Part shown: one piece after another, positions 16,962 to 27,762 of the stretch | How the letters are laid out: every line of letters begins with the position of its first letter | Numbering within the stretch: position 1 is the stretch's first letter | DNA from: an uncultured Lachnospiraceae bacterium | GTDB taxonomy: Bacteria > Bacillota > Clostridia > Lachnospirales > Lachnospiraceae | Reading direction: 5' to 3' | Assembly (NCBI GenBank): GCA_946414885.1 | Contig: CAMKQH010000025.1 | Location: forward strand, 1 to 63,785 | DNA length: 63,785 nucleotides | Notes under the pieces: generated by a model | The model's input: only the letters and a program-made list of their open reading frames with translations | Database searches by the model: none | What the model was told of the DNA's origin: nothing | Made by a program: the position numbers and the translations under genes

Positions 16962-18200
16962 ATGGTCGTTAACGGTATCATCGCAGAATACAATCCCTTT
17001 CACAATGGACATAAATATCAGCTTGATCAGTGTCGCGAGGCAACGAACGCTGATTACGTCATTGTCGTTTTAAGCAGCAATTTTACCCAGCGCGGCGAAC
17101 CCGCCATCCTGGATAAATTTACGCGCGCAAAAATGGCCTTGCAAAATGGTGCAGACCTAGTGATTGAACTGCCGATCTCCCACAGCGCAGCGAGTGCGGA
17201 ATACTTTGCAAGTGGCGGCGTGTCCATCCTGCATCAGCTTGGCGTCGTGGACTACCTATGCTTTGGAAGTGAATGCGGGGATGCCGCCATCCTGGACAGC
17301 TTTGCCCAGATCCTTCTTGAAGAACCGGTTGACTTCGTGCGCGACCTAAAAAGCGCCCTCGCCGCCGGTCACTCCTACCCCATTGCAAGGAACCGCGCCC
17401 TGATGGATTACGCGCCCCAGCTTGCCCGTCATGAGGCCGTTTTGTCTTCACCCAACAATATTCTCGGGATTGAATACTGCAAGGCATTGCTAAAGCTAAA
17501 AAGCCCCATGAAAGTGCACACGATAAAGCGTGCCGGCGCAAACTATCACGACAGAATGTTTGACGTAGACTTTTGTTCTGCCTTGGCCATCCGCGAAGCA
17601 CTGCTCTCCGGCTCGGATCTGTCGGCGATCTCGTCGCAGATGCCAAAGAAGGCCTATCAGACACTTCGTGAAAGCCTCCAGGAAGTTCCCATCATCACTC
17701 TGGGAGACTTCTCTCACATGTTGCTTTACAAGCTTCTCATGGAGCAGGCGGAAGGCTATGACTCCTACGCTGACGTAACGCCGGATCTCTCCGACCGGAT
17801 CCGCAATTGCCTAAAAGACTATGAAAACTACGCGTCCTTCTGCAACCTGCTCAAGACCAAAAACATGACCTATGCCCGCATCAGCAGATGCCTTTTGCAT
17901 ATTTTGCTTAACGAAAAAAAGAGCGAGCTTTTGGAATTTGGCGAAGACGGACTGATTCCTTATGCCCGCGTTTTGGGATTCCGGAAGGATGCAGCGCCTC
18001 TTCTTGCGGAAATCAAGAAAAAGAGCACCATCCCACTTCTCACAAAATTGGCAGACGCCAGGGAAGATCTCTCCCCCGGCGCCTATGAACTGCTTTGCCG
18101 CGATCTTCGCCGCGGAAGTATTTATGAATGCATCGCCGCCGAAAAGGCCGGACGGAAAGTACGTGACGAGCGGCAAATCCCTCTCGTAATTCTCGAATAA
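16962..18200 (+). CDS. tmcAL: tRNA(Met) cytidine acetate ligase TmcAL (YlbM family)
   Basis: A 412-residue nucleotidyltransferase-like protein. Members of this family use acetate and ATP to form N4-acetylcytidine at the wobble position of elongator tRNA-Met. The ATP-binding motif is NPFHNGHKY (11-19), with the histidine pair H14 and H17, and SSNFTQRGEPA follows. GAGGAGGG lies upstream of the ATG. It is the only clear plus-strand gene in the window and is divergent from pta. In many Firmicutes this gene neighbours pta or rpmF, and here it is next to pta; an acetate link is attractive but not shown by the sequence. Confidence 0.92.
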   Translation: MVVNGIIAEYNPFHNGHKYQLDQCREATNADYVIVVLSSNFTQRGEPAILDKFTRAKMALQNGADLVIELPISHSAASAEYFASGGVSILHQLGVVDYLCFGSECGDAAILDSFAQILLEEPVDFVRDLKSALAAGHSYPIARNRALMDYAPQLARHEAVLSSPNNILGIEYCKALLKLKSPMKVHTIKRAGANYHDRMFDVDFCSALAIREALLSGSDLSAISSQMPKKAYQTLRESLQEVPIITLGDFSHMLLYKLLMEQAEGYDSYADVTPDLSDRIRNCLKDYENYASFCNLLKTKNMTYARISRCLLHILLNEKKSELLEFGEDGLIPYARVLGFRKDAAPLLAEIKKKSTIPLLTKLADAREDLSPGAYELLCRDLRRGSIYECIAAEKAGRKVRDERQIPLVILE

Positions 18201-18240
18201 AATAAAAGCACGGGGGCGTGTCTGCTGACGCGTCCCCGTA
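18201..18240 (-). terminator. Terminator between convergent tmcAL and UPF0210 genes
   Basis: An 11-bp stem starting ACGGGG (18210) and closing CCCCGT (18239), with G-T wobbles, separates the two convergent genes. On the minus strand it is followed by GCTTTTATTTTA, so it ends the UPF0210 transcript; the plus side has only a weak T-tract. Confidence 0.8.
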
Positions 18241-18245
18241 ATTTA

Positions 18246-19610
18246 TTAGTTTTTGAAGCTGTGAATCGGTGCGGGAATTCTTCCACCACGGTTTACAAAT
18301 GCGTCACAGGAGAATTGGTTGACCGGCATGATCGGTGCATAGCCAAGAAGGCCGCCAAACTCTACCTGCTCTCCCACGCCCTTGCCAATCACGGGGATAA
18401 TGCGGACTGCCGTCGTCTTCTGGTTCACCATGCCGATGGCCATCTCGTCCGCGATAATGCCGGAGATCGTCGTTGCCTTCGTGTCGCCGGGAATGGCGAT
18501 CATGTCAAGGCCCACGGAACATACGCAGGTCATGGCCTCGAGCTTTTCCAGCGTCAGTGCACCGGCCGTTACGGCATCGATCATTCCTTGATCCTCGCTG
18601 ACCGGAATGAATGCGCCGGACAGGCCGCCCACGTAGGAGGATGCCATCACGCCGCCCTTCTTCACCTGATCATTTAACAATGCCAGCGCAGCCGTCGTTC
18701 CGGGCGCGCCCGCATATTCCAAACCAATCTCACACAGAATGTCAGCCACGCTGTCGCCAACCGCAGGCGTGGGTGCCAGGGACAGATCCACGATGCCGAA
18801 GGGAACGCCCAGCATCTTTGATGCTTCCTGCGCCACCAACTGGCCAACGCGCGTCACCTTAAACGCCGTCTTCTTGATCGTCTCGCAAAGCACTTCAAAA
18901 TTCTCTCCGCGTACCTTTTCCAAGGCCGTCTTTACAACTCCAGGGCCAGAAACGCCGACGTTGATGATCTTGTCCGCTTCCGTCACGCCGTGGAATGCGC
19001 CTGCCATAAAAGGATTGTCATCCGGCGCATTGCAGAACACCACCAATTTGGCACAGCCAAGGGAATCCTGCTCCTTCGTGAATTCCGCGGTCTCCTTCAC
19101 CATCTCGCCCATCAGCTTTACCGCATCCATGTTGATGCCGGTACGGGTGCTTCCAAGATTTACGGAACTGCAGACGCGCTCCGTCGTGGACAGTGCCAGG
19201 GGAATGGAACGGATGAGAAGCTCATCGGCAGCAGTCATGCCCTTGCTAACGAGCGCCGAATAACCGCCGATAAAATTAACGCCAACCTCCTTCGCCACCT
19301 TGTCAAGGGTCTGCGCGATGCTTGCAAAATCCTGGATCGTCTTACATGCGGCGCCGCCGATCAACGCTATGGGCGTCACGGAAATACGCTTGTTTACGAT
19401 GGGGATTCCAAATTCCTTGGAAATCTCCTCGCCTGTCTTTACTAGATCCTTTGCAGCATCATAAATCTTCCGGTAAATCTTTTCATTCAAGGTCTTTAAG
19501 TCACTGTCAATGCAATCCAAAAGGGAAATGCCCAGCGTGATGGTTCTCACGTCAAGATTTTCCTTCTCGATCATGTTATTGGTCTCCACGACCTCATATA
19601 TATTGATCAT
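18246..19610 (-). CDS. PFL-like protein, UPF0210 (DUF711) family
   Basis: A 454-residue cytoplasmic protein of the UPF0210 family, distantly related in structure to pyruvate formate-lyase but with no known reaction. Glycine-rich conserved segments include [23 protein letters not shown] and [17 protein letters not shown]. The ATG at 19610 has AGAGGAAGAG upstream and is chosen over an upstream in-frame start. The ACT-domain gene lies 107 bp upstream on the same strand; the pair is conserved in many Firmicutes and Archaea, which suggests a joint role. Confidence 0.9.
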   Translation of the reverse strand: MINIYEVVETNNMIEKENLDVRTITLGISLLDCIDSDLKTLNEKIYRKIYDAAKDLVKTGEEISKEFGIPIVNKRISVTPIALIGGAACKTIQDFASIAQTLDKVAKEVGVNFIGGYSALVSKGMTAADELLIRSIPLALSTTERVCSSVNLGSTRTGINMDAVKLMGEMVKETAEFTKEQDSLGCAKLVVFCNAPDDNPFMAGAFHGVTEADKIINVGVSGPGVVKTALEKVRGENFEVLCETIKKTAFKVTRVGQLVAQEASKMLGVPFGIVDLSLAPTPAVGDSVADILCEIGLEYAGAPGTTAALALLNDQVKKGGVMASSYVGGLSGAFIPVSEDQGMIDAVTAGALTLEKLEAMTCVCSVGLDMIAIPGDTKATTISGIIADEMAIGMVNQKTTAVRIIPVIGKGVGEQVEFGGLLGYAPIMPVNQFSCDAFVNRGGRIPAPIHSFKN

Positions 19611-19717
19611 AACGTTCTCTTCCTCTTGTCTCTTTTCTTCCGGGCGCCCATAAATTCCAACATTCACGTACCACGCCACGGTTCTCAAATCTCACTTTGT
19701 CACCCAGGACCACCGTC

Positions 19718-19990
19718 TTAAATTCTGTGCATCTGGTCGAAGATTTCTTCCTTCTGGCACTTGATCACAAGGCCCATGCCCTTTCCCAGCTCTTCCAGCT
19801 CGTCAGCAACGTCGCCAAAGCTCTTGGCGCAGCCGTTCATGTCCACGATCATCATCATGGTAAAATAATCCTGCACGATCGTCTGGGAGATGTCCTGGAT
19901 GTTGATCCCATTCTCCGCCAAATAAGTGCAGACCTTTGCGATGATACCCACGGTATCCTTTCCAACTACGGTTATGATTGTCTTTTTCAT
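19718..19990 (-). CDS. ACT domain-containing protein (UPF0237 family)
   Basis: A 90-residue stand-alone ACT domain, beginning KKTIITVVGKDTVGIIAKVC, similar to the small GcvR-like proteins. ACT domains bind small ligands such as amino acids. The ligand is unknown here. It is the first gene of a probable two-gene unit with UPF0210. GAAAGGAATAGG precedes the ATG. A weak promoter-like pair (TTGCAT, 17 bp, TTAAAT) lies about 60 bp upstream. Confidence 0.9.
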   Translation of the reverse strand: MKKTIITVVGKDTVGIIAKVCTYLAENGINIQDISQTIVQDYFTMMMIVDMNGCAKSFGDVADELEELGKGMGLVIKCQKEEIFDQMHRI

Positions 19991-20067
19991 GTCCTATTCC
20001 TTTCGTATAAACACCTAATCTTTATTTATTTAACTACAAAACCCAAAAGAATGCAAGCGTTTCCGAA

Positions 20068-21777
20068 TTAACTCCACACTTTATCTTTAAAGCCCTTATC
20101 CAATATGGCTCCTGCGAAATACAAGGCGATCACGACAACAATAAACTTCCACCAGCAGTCCTGGATGTGTAATTTCGTCACAGTATAAAAGCTATCCAAT
20201 ACCCTGTATGGCTGTCCTACAAGCATATAGAAAAGCCATATGCCGATTTGACACAAACTGTTTATCAGTTTAGACAATGTCTTTTTCTTTAGGTTCAAAA
20301 ACAGGATGATCGCTTCCACCAGCAAAATAATGATTGACGAAATCAAATTCTGAACGTTAAATTCCTTGAAATTAATTAATCCATATATGGCAGATCCTGC
20401 CAAAATCATGGTCATAATGATCATAAAACCAACGGGTAAGTCGAGATAGGTTTTACTAAAATACCCTTTTTCTTCCGAAAGATTCTCATCAAAAAACGTG
20501 ATTCCCGCTTCCACTCTCTTTTCATTCTCTTTTACGTTTAACAACCGTACCTTGAACTTAACCATGGAATATCCCAATGCCAGCAGGAAGAAAATGAACA
20601 GTCTCGTGTGAAAGATAACTACAACCCAAAACAGGAACATTCCAGCGCCCCAAAAGGCAAATTTCCTGTTTCTCTTGAAGAATGCCAGCATCATAAATAA
20701 GAAAGGCAAAAAATAATAGGTAAATAAAACAATTCCGCCTTCAGCCAAAACAACGGCCGCTGAGTTACTGAGCCCCAGATTATCAGATCTAAATTCGCTC
20801 ATAAACTCCTGGATGGGCATTTCACGATCATAGCCGCATCCCCAAATGGGATATTGTAACCAACATTGAAGCGCTGCCTTAAAATCATCAATATGAGTAG
20901 CAAGGCTCCCCCATCCCGTTTTCATTTTATAAACAAATAATCCGGCAACCGCAATGAAACCTAAAACTGCCATTACGGGAATCAGCACTTTTGCATATTT
21001 CTTTTCCCAAATAAGCTCGGCGAATAAAAACACCAATGCCAAAAGTGCCAACATGATTGCCAGGATTGCCCTGCAGGATACCAATGCGATCAGGAAAGAA
21101 ACAACAATGGCAATATTGCTCTTTTTCTTTAAAAACAGTTCCGTATACAAACCAAATCCAAGAAACAACCCAAACATGGGAGGTTCTACAAAAACACCCA
21201 GATTCTTGGTCAAGTCTCCGACAAAAATCCATCTTCTGATGCAAATGTTTAAGTAGTTTGCGTCAAAATAGATTCCGCCCCAAAAAACCTTTAGGTCAGA
21301 ATTTCTGCCCCATAATTCCAAAATGCTGGAACCAATCCAAAGAATAACGGATACAATGGCAATAAATAAAATGACGTATTCCATCAAAAACAGCAAATGA
21401 AACGGTTCACCGTTTTTCCGATAGATCTTATACAGAAGAACCATCGCCGTGACAAAGAAAAAGAAATAACCTACAAATCCCGTATCCAGCTTCTGTACAA
21501 AAAACGCATTGTATTCTGTGATCACCAAAAAGGAAATAAAGATAAACGCCGACATTTCCTTGACAAGTTCGAAATTCGTTTTATCTTTTAGGATCCAAAG
21601 CGCCAACAAGAACCATGCCGATAAGTTTGCAACCCATAAAGCTAGGAGATGTGGTTCAAAATCCCAACCAAATCTAAGGCGGTATACGGAATTACAATCC
21701 AAAATTACCGTTAATACCAAAATAAACTCCACCGTCTTAATCAGAATATCCAAAACGTTCTGCGATGTTTTCTTCAT
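20068..21777 (-). CDS. Polytopic membrane protein, O-antigen ligase/polymerase-like
   Basis: A 569-residue protein with about twelve to fourteen hydrophobic segments and a long extracytoplasmic loop in the middle (roughly residues 275-330, containing WGCGYDREMP). This layout resembles O-antigen ligases and Wzy polymerases, but no diagnostic motif was recognised, so the call is by topology and context. It is the last gene of a four-gene cluster of surface-glycan type (26800 down to 20068) and starts 22 bp after its neighbour. A role in polymerising or attaching a cell-surface glycan is inferred. Confidence 0.6.
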   Translation of the reverse strand: MKKTSQNVLDILIKTVEFILVLTVILDCNSVYRLRFGWDFEPHLLALWVANLSAWFLLALWILKDKTNFELVKEMSAFIFISFLVITEYNAFFVQKLDTGFVGYFFFFVTAMVLLYKIYRKNGEPFHLLFLMEYVILFIAIVSVILWIGSSILELWGRNSDLKVFWGGIYFDANYLNICIRRWIFVGDLTKNLGVFVEPPMFGLFLGFGLYTELFLKKKSNIAIVVSFLIALVSCRAILAIMLALLALVFLFAELIWEKKYAKVLIPVMAVLGFIAVAGLFVYKMKTGWGSLATHIDDFKAALQCWLQYPIWGCGYDREMPIQEFMSEFRSDNLGLSNSAAVVLAEGGIVLFTYYFLPFLFMMLAFFKRNRKFAFWGAGMFLFWVVVIFHTRLFIFFLLALGYSMVKFKVRLLNVKENEKRVEAGITFFDENLSEEKGYFSKTYLDLPVGFMIIMTMILAGSAIYGLINFKEFNVQNLISSIIILLVEAIILFLNLKKKTLSKLINSLCQIGIWLFYMLVGQPYRVLDSFYTVTKLHIQDCWWKFIVVVIALYFAGAILDKGFKDKVWS

Positions 21778-21799
21778 CCCGATTACTTCTCCCTCGTAA

Positions 21800-23485
21800 T
21801 TAGTTTCCTAAAATGTTTTCCAAACCATATTGGTCCAATATGTCTTTTCTTGCGTAAATATATCGCGTCTTAAATGAATCTCCAAACGTTCTAAAAAATT
21901 TCCAAATACTGATATACCTAGGCGAGATTTTATATACGGGAACGTAATCTTTCATTGATACTTCACTTCCATAGATCCTGTCAAGATCAATAATACCAAC
22001 CACAAAATCAGGCGCCCCCTGCTCTCTTAGTTGCCGAAAAACTTCTTTACTCTCTTCCGCCGTTGCAAAATGATGCGTTGCATACGCAACGTCATCCCGT
22101 CCGCCATTTAAGTTAATGCAAAAATTATGATCAAAATAAGGCATTACGGCGACGGGATCAACTGAAACGTCCAAACCATAGGCATTCACTTTCTCATAAT
22201 ACTCTTCGTCAGACCAGTTCTCATCCGTAACTTCGCCCCATTCAACAAGAAACTTTGCATTTTCCAAATGATGCTCCTTGATAAACTTTGTTATGCCCCT
22301 TGCGTTAAAATAATCATATTGGACGTCATTCACGGATGCCACGGCCGTCCAAACACAAGGCACAACGAGCGGAATCAAACAAATAAAGGCCGAAAACTTC
22401 CTTAGCGTCTCAGCATCCTGCTCTGAAAGCTTGATCTTTCCGAATATACGTGCCAATGAAGCACCCTTTTCCTTATCCTCAAATGCAATCCAAAACCAAA
22501 AAACAACGAACGCAACCATGATGCCCATGTGATGCGCGGAAAAATATACGATGCCGGTAAAAATCGCAAAAAACAGATACGGAATAAAGAAATAATTTCT
22601 ATTCTTTTTTGTGGCAAACAGCCAAACAATCACCAAGAAAAAGAGACCTATTACAAGAGCCAAATAAAACTGTGTGGAATTCAAAGCTGAAAACCTTGGC
22701 ATGTCTTCACAAGATAAAATATTTAATAAAAAAGCGTCTGGTATCATCGCCAGAAATGAATAAAGCATACTTAACCAAATAGGGTTCACCTGGTCTATGG
22801 AAAATGCAAACGTATTCTCTCTCGGCATGATCTGAAAGATCAATGCAAATGCGACGATTAAAAGGGCTGCCAAGGAATAAATGCGCTTATCCTTCCAAAA
22901 TTCTACATTCCCGAATTTCCACTGTTTTTCCACACATATTTCCATGGTCCATGCTGCCGCTACTCCTCCCGCCAACACAATGCCATAACCACTTAGCGCG
23001 CAAAGAAAAGCCAATGAGATAACAAATCTCCATGGGCGTTCCTTTCTATCCTTAAAAAAGCATGCCATCAGCATAAATGCGAGCGTCATATAACCATACG
23101 GTCTTGAAACTACGCCATTCTGATAAAAAATAAAATAGTGAAAAGGCAATAAGCAACGGACCACCAAAGGAAAAGGCGAACGAAACAGAATTAACCAGCC
23201 CGTGAAAAAGATGGCGATATAAATAATTACCCCAAGGCAAAATTCATACGGGAAACCCAATTTTGCCGGAATAAGCAAAAGCAAATGCCAAAGAGCCGGA
23301 TGTCCTTCATAGTGTGGAATGTCAAACAGAATTTGTTTCAAACTGGCACATCTCGCAATCTGCCATGCCTGGGCTTCATCAAACCATGGCTCATGAAAAA
23401 AGTTTACCACGGCCAACGAAACCGCAAACAGAAAAAACACAATGCATTCAATTCTCTTTTCCTTTAAGCCGGCATGTTTATTCAT
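21800..23485 (-). CDS. GT-C-type membrane glycosyltransferase (paralogue 1)
   Basis: A 561-residue membrane protein with about ten to twelve hydrophobic segments in residues 10-380 and a C-terminal soluble domain of about 180 residues. The first outer loop holds FHEPWFDEAQAWQIARC with an acidic pair D36-E37, the place where GT-C enzymes of the GT39/ArnT type keep their catalytic aspartate. Such enzymes use polyprenyl-phosphate sugars. It is clearly homologous to the protein at 25106-26800 over the full length (shared [28 protein letters not shown] and HHMG motifs), so the two arose by duplication. Sugar and acceptor are unknown. Confidence 0.7.
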   Translation of the reverse strand: MNKHAGLKEKRIECIVFFLFAVSLAVVNFFHEPWFDEAQAWQIARCASLKQILFDIPHYEGHPALWHLLLLIPAKLGFPYEFCLGVIIYIAIFFTGWLILFRSPFPLVVRCLLPFHYFIFYQNGVVSRPYGYMTLAFMLMACFFKDRKERPWRFVISLAFLCALSGYGIVLAGGVAAAWTMEICVEKQWKFGNVEFWKDKRIYSLAALLIVAFALIFQIMPRENTFAFSIDQVNPIWLSMLYSFLAMIPDAFLLNILSCEDMPRFSALNSTQFYLALVIGLFFLVIVWLFATKKNRNYFFIPYLFFAIFTGIVYFSAHHMGIMVAFVVFWFWIAFEDKEKGASLARIFGKIKLSEQDAETLRKFSAFICLIPLVVPCVWTAVASVNDVQYDYFNARGITKFIKEHHLENAKFLVEWGEVTDENWSDEEYYEKVNAYGLDVSVDPVAVMPYFDHNFCINLNGGRDDVAYATHHFATAEESKEVFRQLREQGAPDFVVGIIDLDRIYGSEVSMKDYVPVYKISPRYISIWKFFRTFGDSFKTRYIYARKDILDQYGLENILGN

Positions 23486-23511
23486 ATCCGTATCCTTCTT
23501 ACTCGGTTAAT

Positions 23512-25083
23512 CTAATTCTTTTTCTCTTCATGATAAGACTTTTCCGTGTTCACCGCCCAAAGTTCTTCCTTCTTTCCCTTGCCACGGATTACGTCGGCGG
23601 CAACAAATGCCGTCACCATGGAATGGTCCATGTTGTTATAGCGGTGCTGACCATTCCGGCCAACGCAGCAAAGGTTCTGGATGCCGTTCAGCCAACCCGT
23701 CAGCTGATCGATCTCAGAATATGTGTCAAAGTAAGCGGGATATGCCTTCTGCACTCTCTCACGGCACGTCTCAAGGATCTTTACGTTTTCGTCAATAACA
23801 CCAATTTTCCGAAGTTCAGCCGTTGCCATCTTGACGCACTCTTCATCCGTCATGTTCCAGAAATCATCACCTTCGTCGCAGAAATACTCCAGGCCGATCC
23901 AAACGGAATGCTCAGGATCCGCCAACATGTAGGGTGACCAGTTGTTAAAGATCTGGATGCGTCCAAGCTTTACGCCCGTGTCCTGCACGTAGATCCAACA
24001 GTCGGGAACAATGTTTCCAAGGGTCTTGATCTTCGTTCCGTTCTTTAATGCAAGGCGGTCAACCAACAGACCAACCGTAACAAAATCACGATAAGGGAGG
24101 CCATTTGCAATCCTGGAAATCTCCGCCGGAACGCTCGCGGAAGCCTCCGCGGAGCCATCGCCCGCCTGCATGGCAGCAATGAGTTCCTTGACAGGCATGC
24201 TGGAGATGACTTCATCCGCCTCATAAACGGTCCCGTCTTCACACTTGACTGCCGAAATACGCCCGTCTGCCGTCAAGGTCAGACCGCTGACCTTGGCACC
24301 AAAGACAACCTTCGCGCCCTTCTCCTGCGCCATGGAAAGCGCTTTTTCCCAAAGTTGTCCGGGGCCATGCTTGGGATAATAGAATTCCTCGATCAGGGAT
24401 GTTTCCACTTCTTTTTTGCATGGCAGCAGTTTTCCAAACACATTCTTCACTAACGCCCAAATGGAAAGCCCCTTAACGCGCTGTGCGCCCCAATCCGCGG
24501 AAATCACGCGCGGATGACGGCCCCAAAGCTTTTCCGTATAGCCTTCAAAGAACATGGAATACAGCTTTTTACCAAAACGGTTAATATAAAAGTTTTCCAA
24601 CGAAGTCTCCGGAAGCTTGTGCATGCAGCTTCCAAGATAGGAAAATCCAGCCTTCATGCTGGTAAGGAATCCCATGTTAATGAAGGTCTGCGGCTTCATG
24701 CTGATGGGATAATCAAAGAATTTTCCCTTGTAATAAATTCGGCTTACGCGGTGACGGATTAAAAACACGTCGTCCGTCTGCTCAGGATCTGGTCCGCCCT
24801 CCACAAGCCTTGACTCCCTTCCAAGGATCTTGTCATCTTTTGAAGGTGCGCCTTGATACTTAAGGATTTCCTGCCACCATTCCATCACGCGATCATCCTT
24901 GGAAAAGAATCTGTGACCTCCGATGTCGATACGGTTTTGACCGTGACGAACCGTTCTGGAAATACCGCCAACCTTTTCGGATGCTTCCAAAACCACGATC
25001 TCGTATTGATCAGAATCCCTCAACAGTTCATACGCAGCCGTGATGCCTGCCGGGCCAGCGCCAATGATCACTACTCTTTTCAT
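23512..25083 (-). CDS. FAD-dependent oxidoreductase, UDP-galactopyranose mutase-like
   Basis: A 523-residue flavoprotein. The N terminus has the dinucleotide-binding motif [18 protein letters not shown] (GAGPAG at 8-13), then GGISRT and [12 protein letters not shown], which is typical of a group of amine-oxidase and mutase-like proteins found in glycan clusters. The exact reaction is not known; sugar ring rearrangement or redox change of a lipid-linked sugar is possible. The ATG at 25083 is chosen over a TTG three codons earlier. It lies between the two GT-C paralogues (13-27 bp gaps in one operon), so a role in supplying or changing their substrate is inferred. Confidence 0.75.
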   Translation of the reverse strand: MKRVVIIGAGPAGITAAYELLRDSDQYEIVVLEASEKVGGISRTVRHGQNRIDIGGHRFFSKDDRVMEWWQEILKYQGAPSKDDKILGRESRLVEGGPDPEQTDDVFLIRHRVSRIYYKGKFFDYPISMKPQTFINMGFLTSMKAGFSYLGSCMHKLPETSLENFYINRFGKKLYSMFFEGYTEKLWGRHPRVISADWGAQRVKGLSIWALVKNVFGKLLPCKKEVETSLIEEFYYPKHGPGQLWEKALSMAQEKGAKVVFGAKVSGLTLTADGRISAVKCEDGTVYEADEVISSMPVKELIAAMQAGDGSAEASASVPAEISRIANGLPYRDFVTVGLLVDRLALKNGTKIKTLGNIVPDCWIYVQDTGVKLGRIQIFNNWSPYMLADPEHSVWIGLEYFCDEGDDFWNMTDEECVKMATAELRKIGVIDENVKILETCRERVQKAYPAYFDTYSEIDQLTGWLNGIQNLCCVGRNGQHRYNNMDHSMVTAFVAADVIRGKGKKEELWAVNTEKSYHEEKKN

Positions 25084-25105
25084 TTTTTTCAATTCCTTTC
25101 CTTTT

Positions 25106-26800
25106 TTAATGAATCACGCCTAATTGAATGGGTTGTAATCCATACTTCTCAAGCAAATCTTTCCTGACGTAAATAAATCCCTTGTACGCAATGTTATATT
25201 TCGACGGGAACGCTTTCCAAATATTAGCATATGGCGCGTATTCATATACCGCCACGTAATCTGCAGGATTTACTTCATCCCCAAAAATCAATTTCAAATT
25301 CGTATCATGGATAATGACGTCGGGCGCCCCCATCTTCTTCCATTGCGCAAGCGCCTTCTCGTTTTCTTCCCTTGAGGGAACGATATGCAACACGTATCCT
25401 GCATCATCGCGCCCCATGTTCAGATTCTTGCAGAAATTATGCTCAAAATATGGAAGCACCGCCACGGGACGGGCCACGATCTCCGTATTTACGTAATCCA
25501 TTATATCATAATCCATGCTGATAACTTCACTTGGAATGGAAATGTCATATTCCGCCATGACGTTTAATTGATAAAGCCCCGTATCTTTTAAGAACTTCGC
25601 CATTTCGCGCCCGTAATAATATGGCGTCGTGATCTCCAAAAAGGATGCTCCAACCGTCCAATAGACCGGCATCAGCATGATGATCGCCAAGGCAAATTTC
25701 CCTGCAAATTGAAGCGTCTTTCGGTTATGCTCCTGCAAGGTAATCTTGGCCGTCATTTTCTTCCACGCAGCAAAGCGATCTTCGTCTTCGAGTGCGATCC
25801 ATAACCAGAAAATCACAAACGCCAGAAGCATTCCCATGTGATGTGCGCAAAAATATACAAACGCTGCAAACACGGTGAAAAATGCGTATGGAATTACAAA
25901 ATAATGCAAAGTCTTTTGGGATGATGCGGCATACAGAAAAAGAAGGTAGCCCGCGCCAACCACAATGCCGACCAACATAACGGAAATGGCTATGTTGGCC
26001 TTATTTAGAAAAGCTGCACCCTCAAGCACCGTGATCACCGTGCCGTCGGGGAGCATCATAAAGACGGTATAGATCAGCCTCTTTAGAATCGAATTGGTTG
26101 CCGCCTGTGACATCGCATAGGTATCTGGCTTTGGAAGGATCTGCAGAATGATCAAAACGGCAACGATCAATAAGAGGAACAATCCGACGATTCGCTTGTC
26201 CATCCAAAACTTGGCCGTAAAAAGCTTCCAATTCTTCTCCTTGCAAATATCCCATACCCAAGCAATGCAAATACCGCCTGCCAGGACAATGCCATAGCCG
26301 CTCAGGGCACACAGAAATGCCATGGGAACCAAAAACCTCCACGGTTTTTCATTGCGACTCTTAAACGCCATTGCCATCAGGAAAAAGCACAGAACGCTAA
26401 GTCCATAGGGTCTGGAGATCACGCCATATTGATAAAACAAAAAGTATTGAAAGGGAAGAACGTAACGGATCCATTTGGGAAACGGAGAACAAAACAAGAT
26501 AAGCCAGCCATAGATCAGGGCAGCCAAAACGGCTATGGACTTCAGTCCAATCTCGTAGGGTACGCCGAGCTTTGCAGGAATCGCCAGAAGCAAATACCAA
26601 AGGGATGGATGTCCCTCGTAATGCGGTATGTAAAAAAGCAGGTCATGAAAACTTGCGCCGCGCGCCATCTGCCACGCTTCTGCCTCGTCATACCACGGCT
26701 CGTGAAAGCAACTGATCACAATCAGCGAAACGGCATAAAAGGCAAAAATCAGCCATTCGACAGTTCGCTTCTTTTTCTCTTTCAAAATTGTCTGCTCCAT
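25106..26800 (-). CDS. GT-C-type membrane glycosyltransferase (paralogue 2)
   Basis: A 564-residue paralogue of the protein at 21800-23485, with the same membrane layout and a C-terminal soluble domain. The loop motif is [17 protein letters not shown] with the acidic pair D38-E39. It is the first gene of the glycan cluster, with AGAAAGGATAACGGG ahead of its ATG. Having two diverged copies in one cluster suggests that they add different sugars or act on different acceptors. No sugar can be named from sequence. Confidence 0.7.
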   Translation of the reverse strand: MEQTILKEKKKRTVEWLIFAFYAVSLIVISCFHEPWYDEAEAWQMARGASFHDLLFYIPHYEGHPSLWYLLLAIPAKLGVPYEIGLKSIAVLAALIYGWLILFCSPFPKWIRYVLPFQYFLFYQYGVISRPYGLSVLCFFLMAMAFKSRNEKPWRFLVPMAFLCALSGYGIVLAGGICIAWVWDICKEKNWKLFTAKFWMDKRIVGLFLLLIVAVLIILQILPKPDTYAMSQAATNSILKRLIYTVFMMLPDGTVITVLEGAAFLNKANIAISVMLVGIVVGAGYLLFLYAASSQKTLHYFVIPYAFFTVFAAFVYFCAHHMGMLLAFVIFWLWIALEDEDRFAAWKKMTAKITLQEHNRKTLQFAGKFALAIIMLMPVYWTVGASFLEITTPYYYGREMAKFLKDTGLYQLNVMAEYDISIPSEVISMDYDIMDYVNTEIVARPVAVLPYFEHNFCKNLNMGRDDAGYVLHIVPSREENEKALAQWKKMGAPDVIIHDTNLKLIFGDEVNPADYVAVYEYAPYANIWKAFPSKYNIAYKGFIYVRKDLLEKYGLQPIQLGVIH

Positions 26801-26863
26801 AACCCGTTATCCTTTCTCAGCATTACTTAATCGTCTTTTTACTGTTCTTTCGAAAAAAGGTCT

Positions 26864-26874
26864 ATAATATTATA
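26864..26874 (-). promoter_or_regulatory. Possible -10 region of the glycan cluster
   Basis: Overlapping TATAAT and TATTAT on the minus strand lie about 65 bp before the first glycan gene, inside the 12-bp palindrome TATAATATTATA (26863-26874). No good -35 box stands at the right distance, so the promoter may need an activator or the call may be wrong. Confidence 0.35.
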
Positions 26875-26905
26875 TCGACGTATCACCTTATTATTTAAGC
26901 CTTCC

Positions 26906-26947
26906 CCTCTGCGGAAAGCAACTGGGACGGAAGTGATGCCACAGAGG
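26906..26947. other. Hairpin after the MBL hydrolase gene
   Basis: CCTCTGCGG (26906-26914) and CCACAGAGG (26939-26947) form a 9-bp stem with one wobble and a 24-nt loop, 15 bp after the MBL gene on the minus strand. No T-run follows, so simple termination is doubtful. Confidence 0.4.
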
Positions 26948-26961
26948 CAGACGTAATCTTG

Positions 26962-27762
26962 TCACGCGATCTCAATCACCCTGGAAACGTCGTCCCTCTT
27001 CGCCACGGAAAGCTTAAAATCCGATGCCTTGTAAGGCGTGTCACCCATATTGATCTCCATGCGGACCGCTTCGTACGCAAGCTCAGGAAGATTGTTTTCC
27101 TTGCTAAGGTGACCTAACACAATTTCCTTTAATCCGTCATGCAGGATTTGGCTAAGAAGTCTCCCGGAATTCTCGTTTGAGAGATGTCCCCGGTCACCCA
27201 AAATTCTTTGTTTTAAGTAATAAGGATACGGCCCTACCTGAAGCATGTTCACGTCGTGGTTCGCCTCGATCAGGACGGCATCCATGCCCTTGAGGCAATC
27301 CACGGTATACTCGTTAAAAACGCCAAGGTCCGTACATACCCCAACCTTTTTGCTGCCATAGGAAATGCGGTATGCAACGGGCTGCGCGGCGTCATGGGAG
27401 ATTTTCATTGGGTTCACGGTGAGATCCTTGATCGTAAACTTTTGATCCTCACGGATCTCACAGAACAGATCCGGCGCGATCTCTCCAACCTGTTTCATCT
27501 TTGTGATGGCTGAAATGGTACCCTTTGTCGCATAGATCGGGATCTCATATTTCCGGGCCAAAACCCCAAGCCCCGCAATGTGATCCGCATGTTCATGCGT
27601 GATCAGGATCCCGTCCACGTCCCTTCCGCTCAGTCCCAGCGTGTTCAATCCGCTCTCCGCCCGCTTCCCGCTGATCCCGACGTCGATCAAAAGATGCGTG
27701 CAGTCTGACCCCACGTAAGTACAATTTCCGCTGCTCCCACTGGCAATGCTACATAATCTCAT
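26962..27762 (-). CDS. MBL-fold metallohydrolase, YycJ/WalJ-like
   Basis: A 266-residue metallo-beta-lactamase-fold hydrolase. The N terminus RLCSIASGSSGNCTYVG is the hallmark of the YycJ (WalJ) group, and the metal motif is HEHADH at 56-61. Family members are thought to be nucleases linked to DNA repair or cell-wall control, but their substrate is not established. Unlike yycJ of Bacillus it is not beside a walRK operon here. The ATG at 27762 has AGGCGGAA upstream and lies inside the end of the preceding gene (14-bp overlap), so the two are translationally linked. Confidence 0.88.
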   Translation of the reverse strand: MRLCSIASGSSGNCTYVGSDCTHLLIDVGISGKRAESGLNTLGLSGRDVDGILITHEHADHIAGLGVLARKYEIPIYATKGTISAITKMKQVGEIAPDLFCEIREDQKFTIKDLTVNPMKISHDAAQPVAYRISYGSKKVGVCTDLGVFNEYTVDCLKGMDAVLIEANHDVNMLQVGPYPYYLKQRILGDRGHLSNENSGRLLSQILHDGLKEIVLGHLSKENNLPELAYEAVRMEINMGDTPYKASDFKLSVAKRDDVSRVIEIA

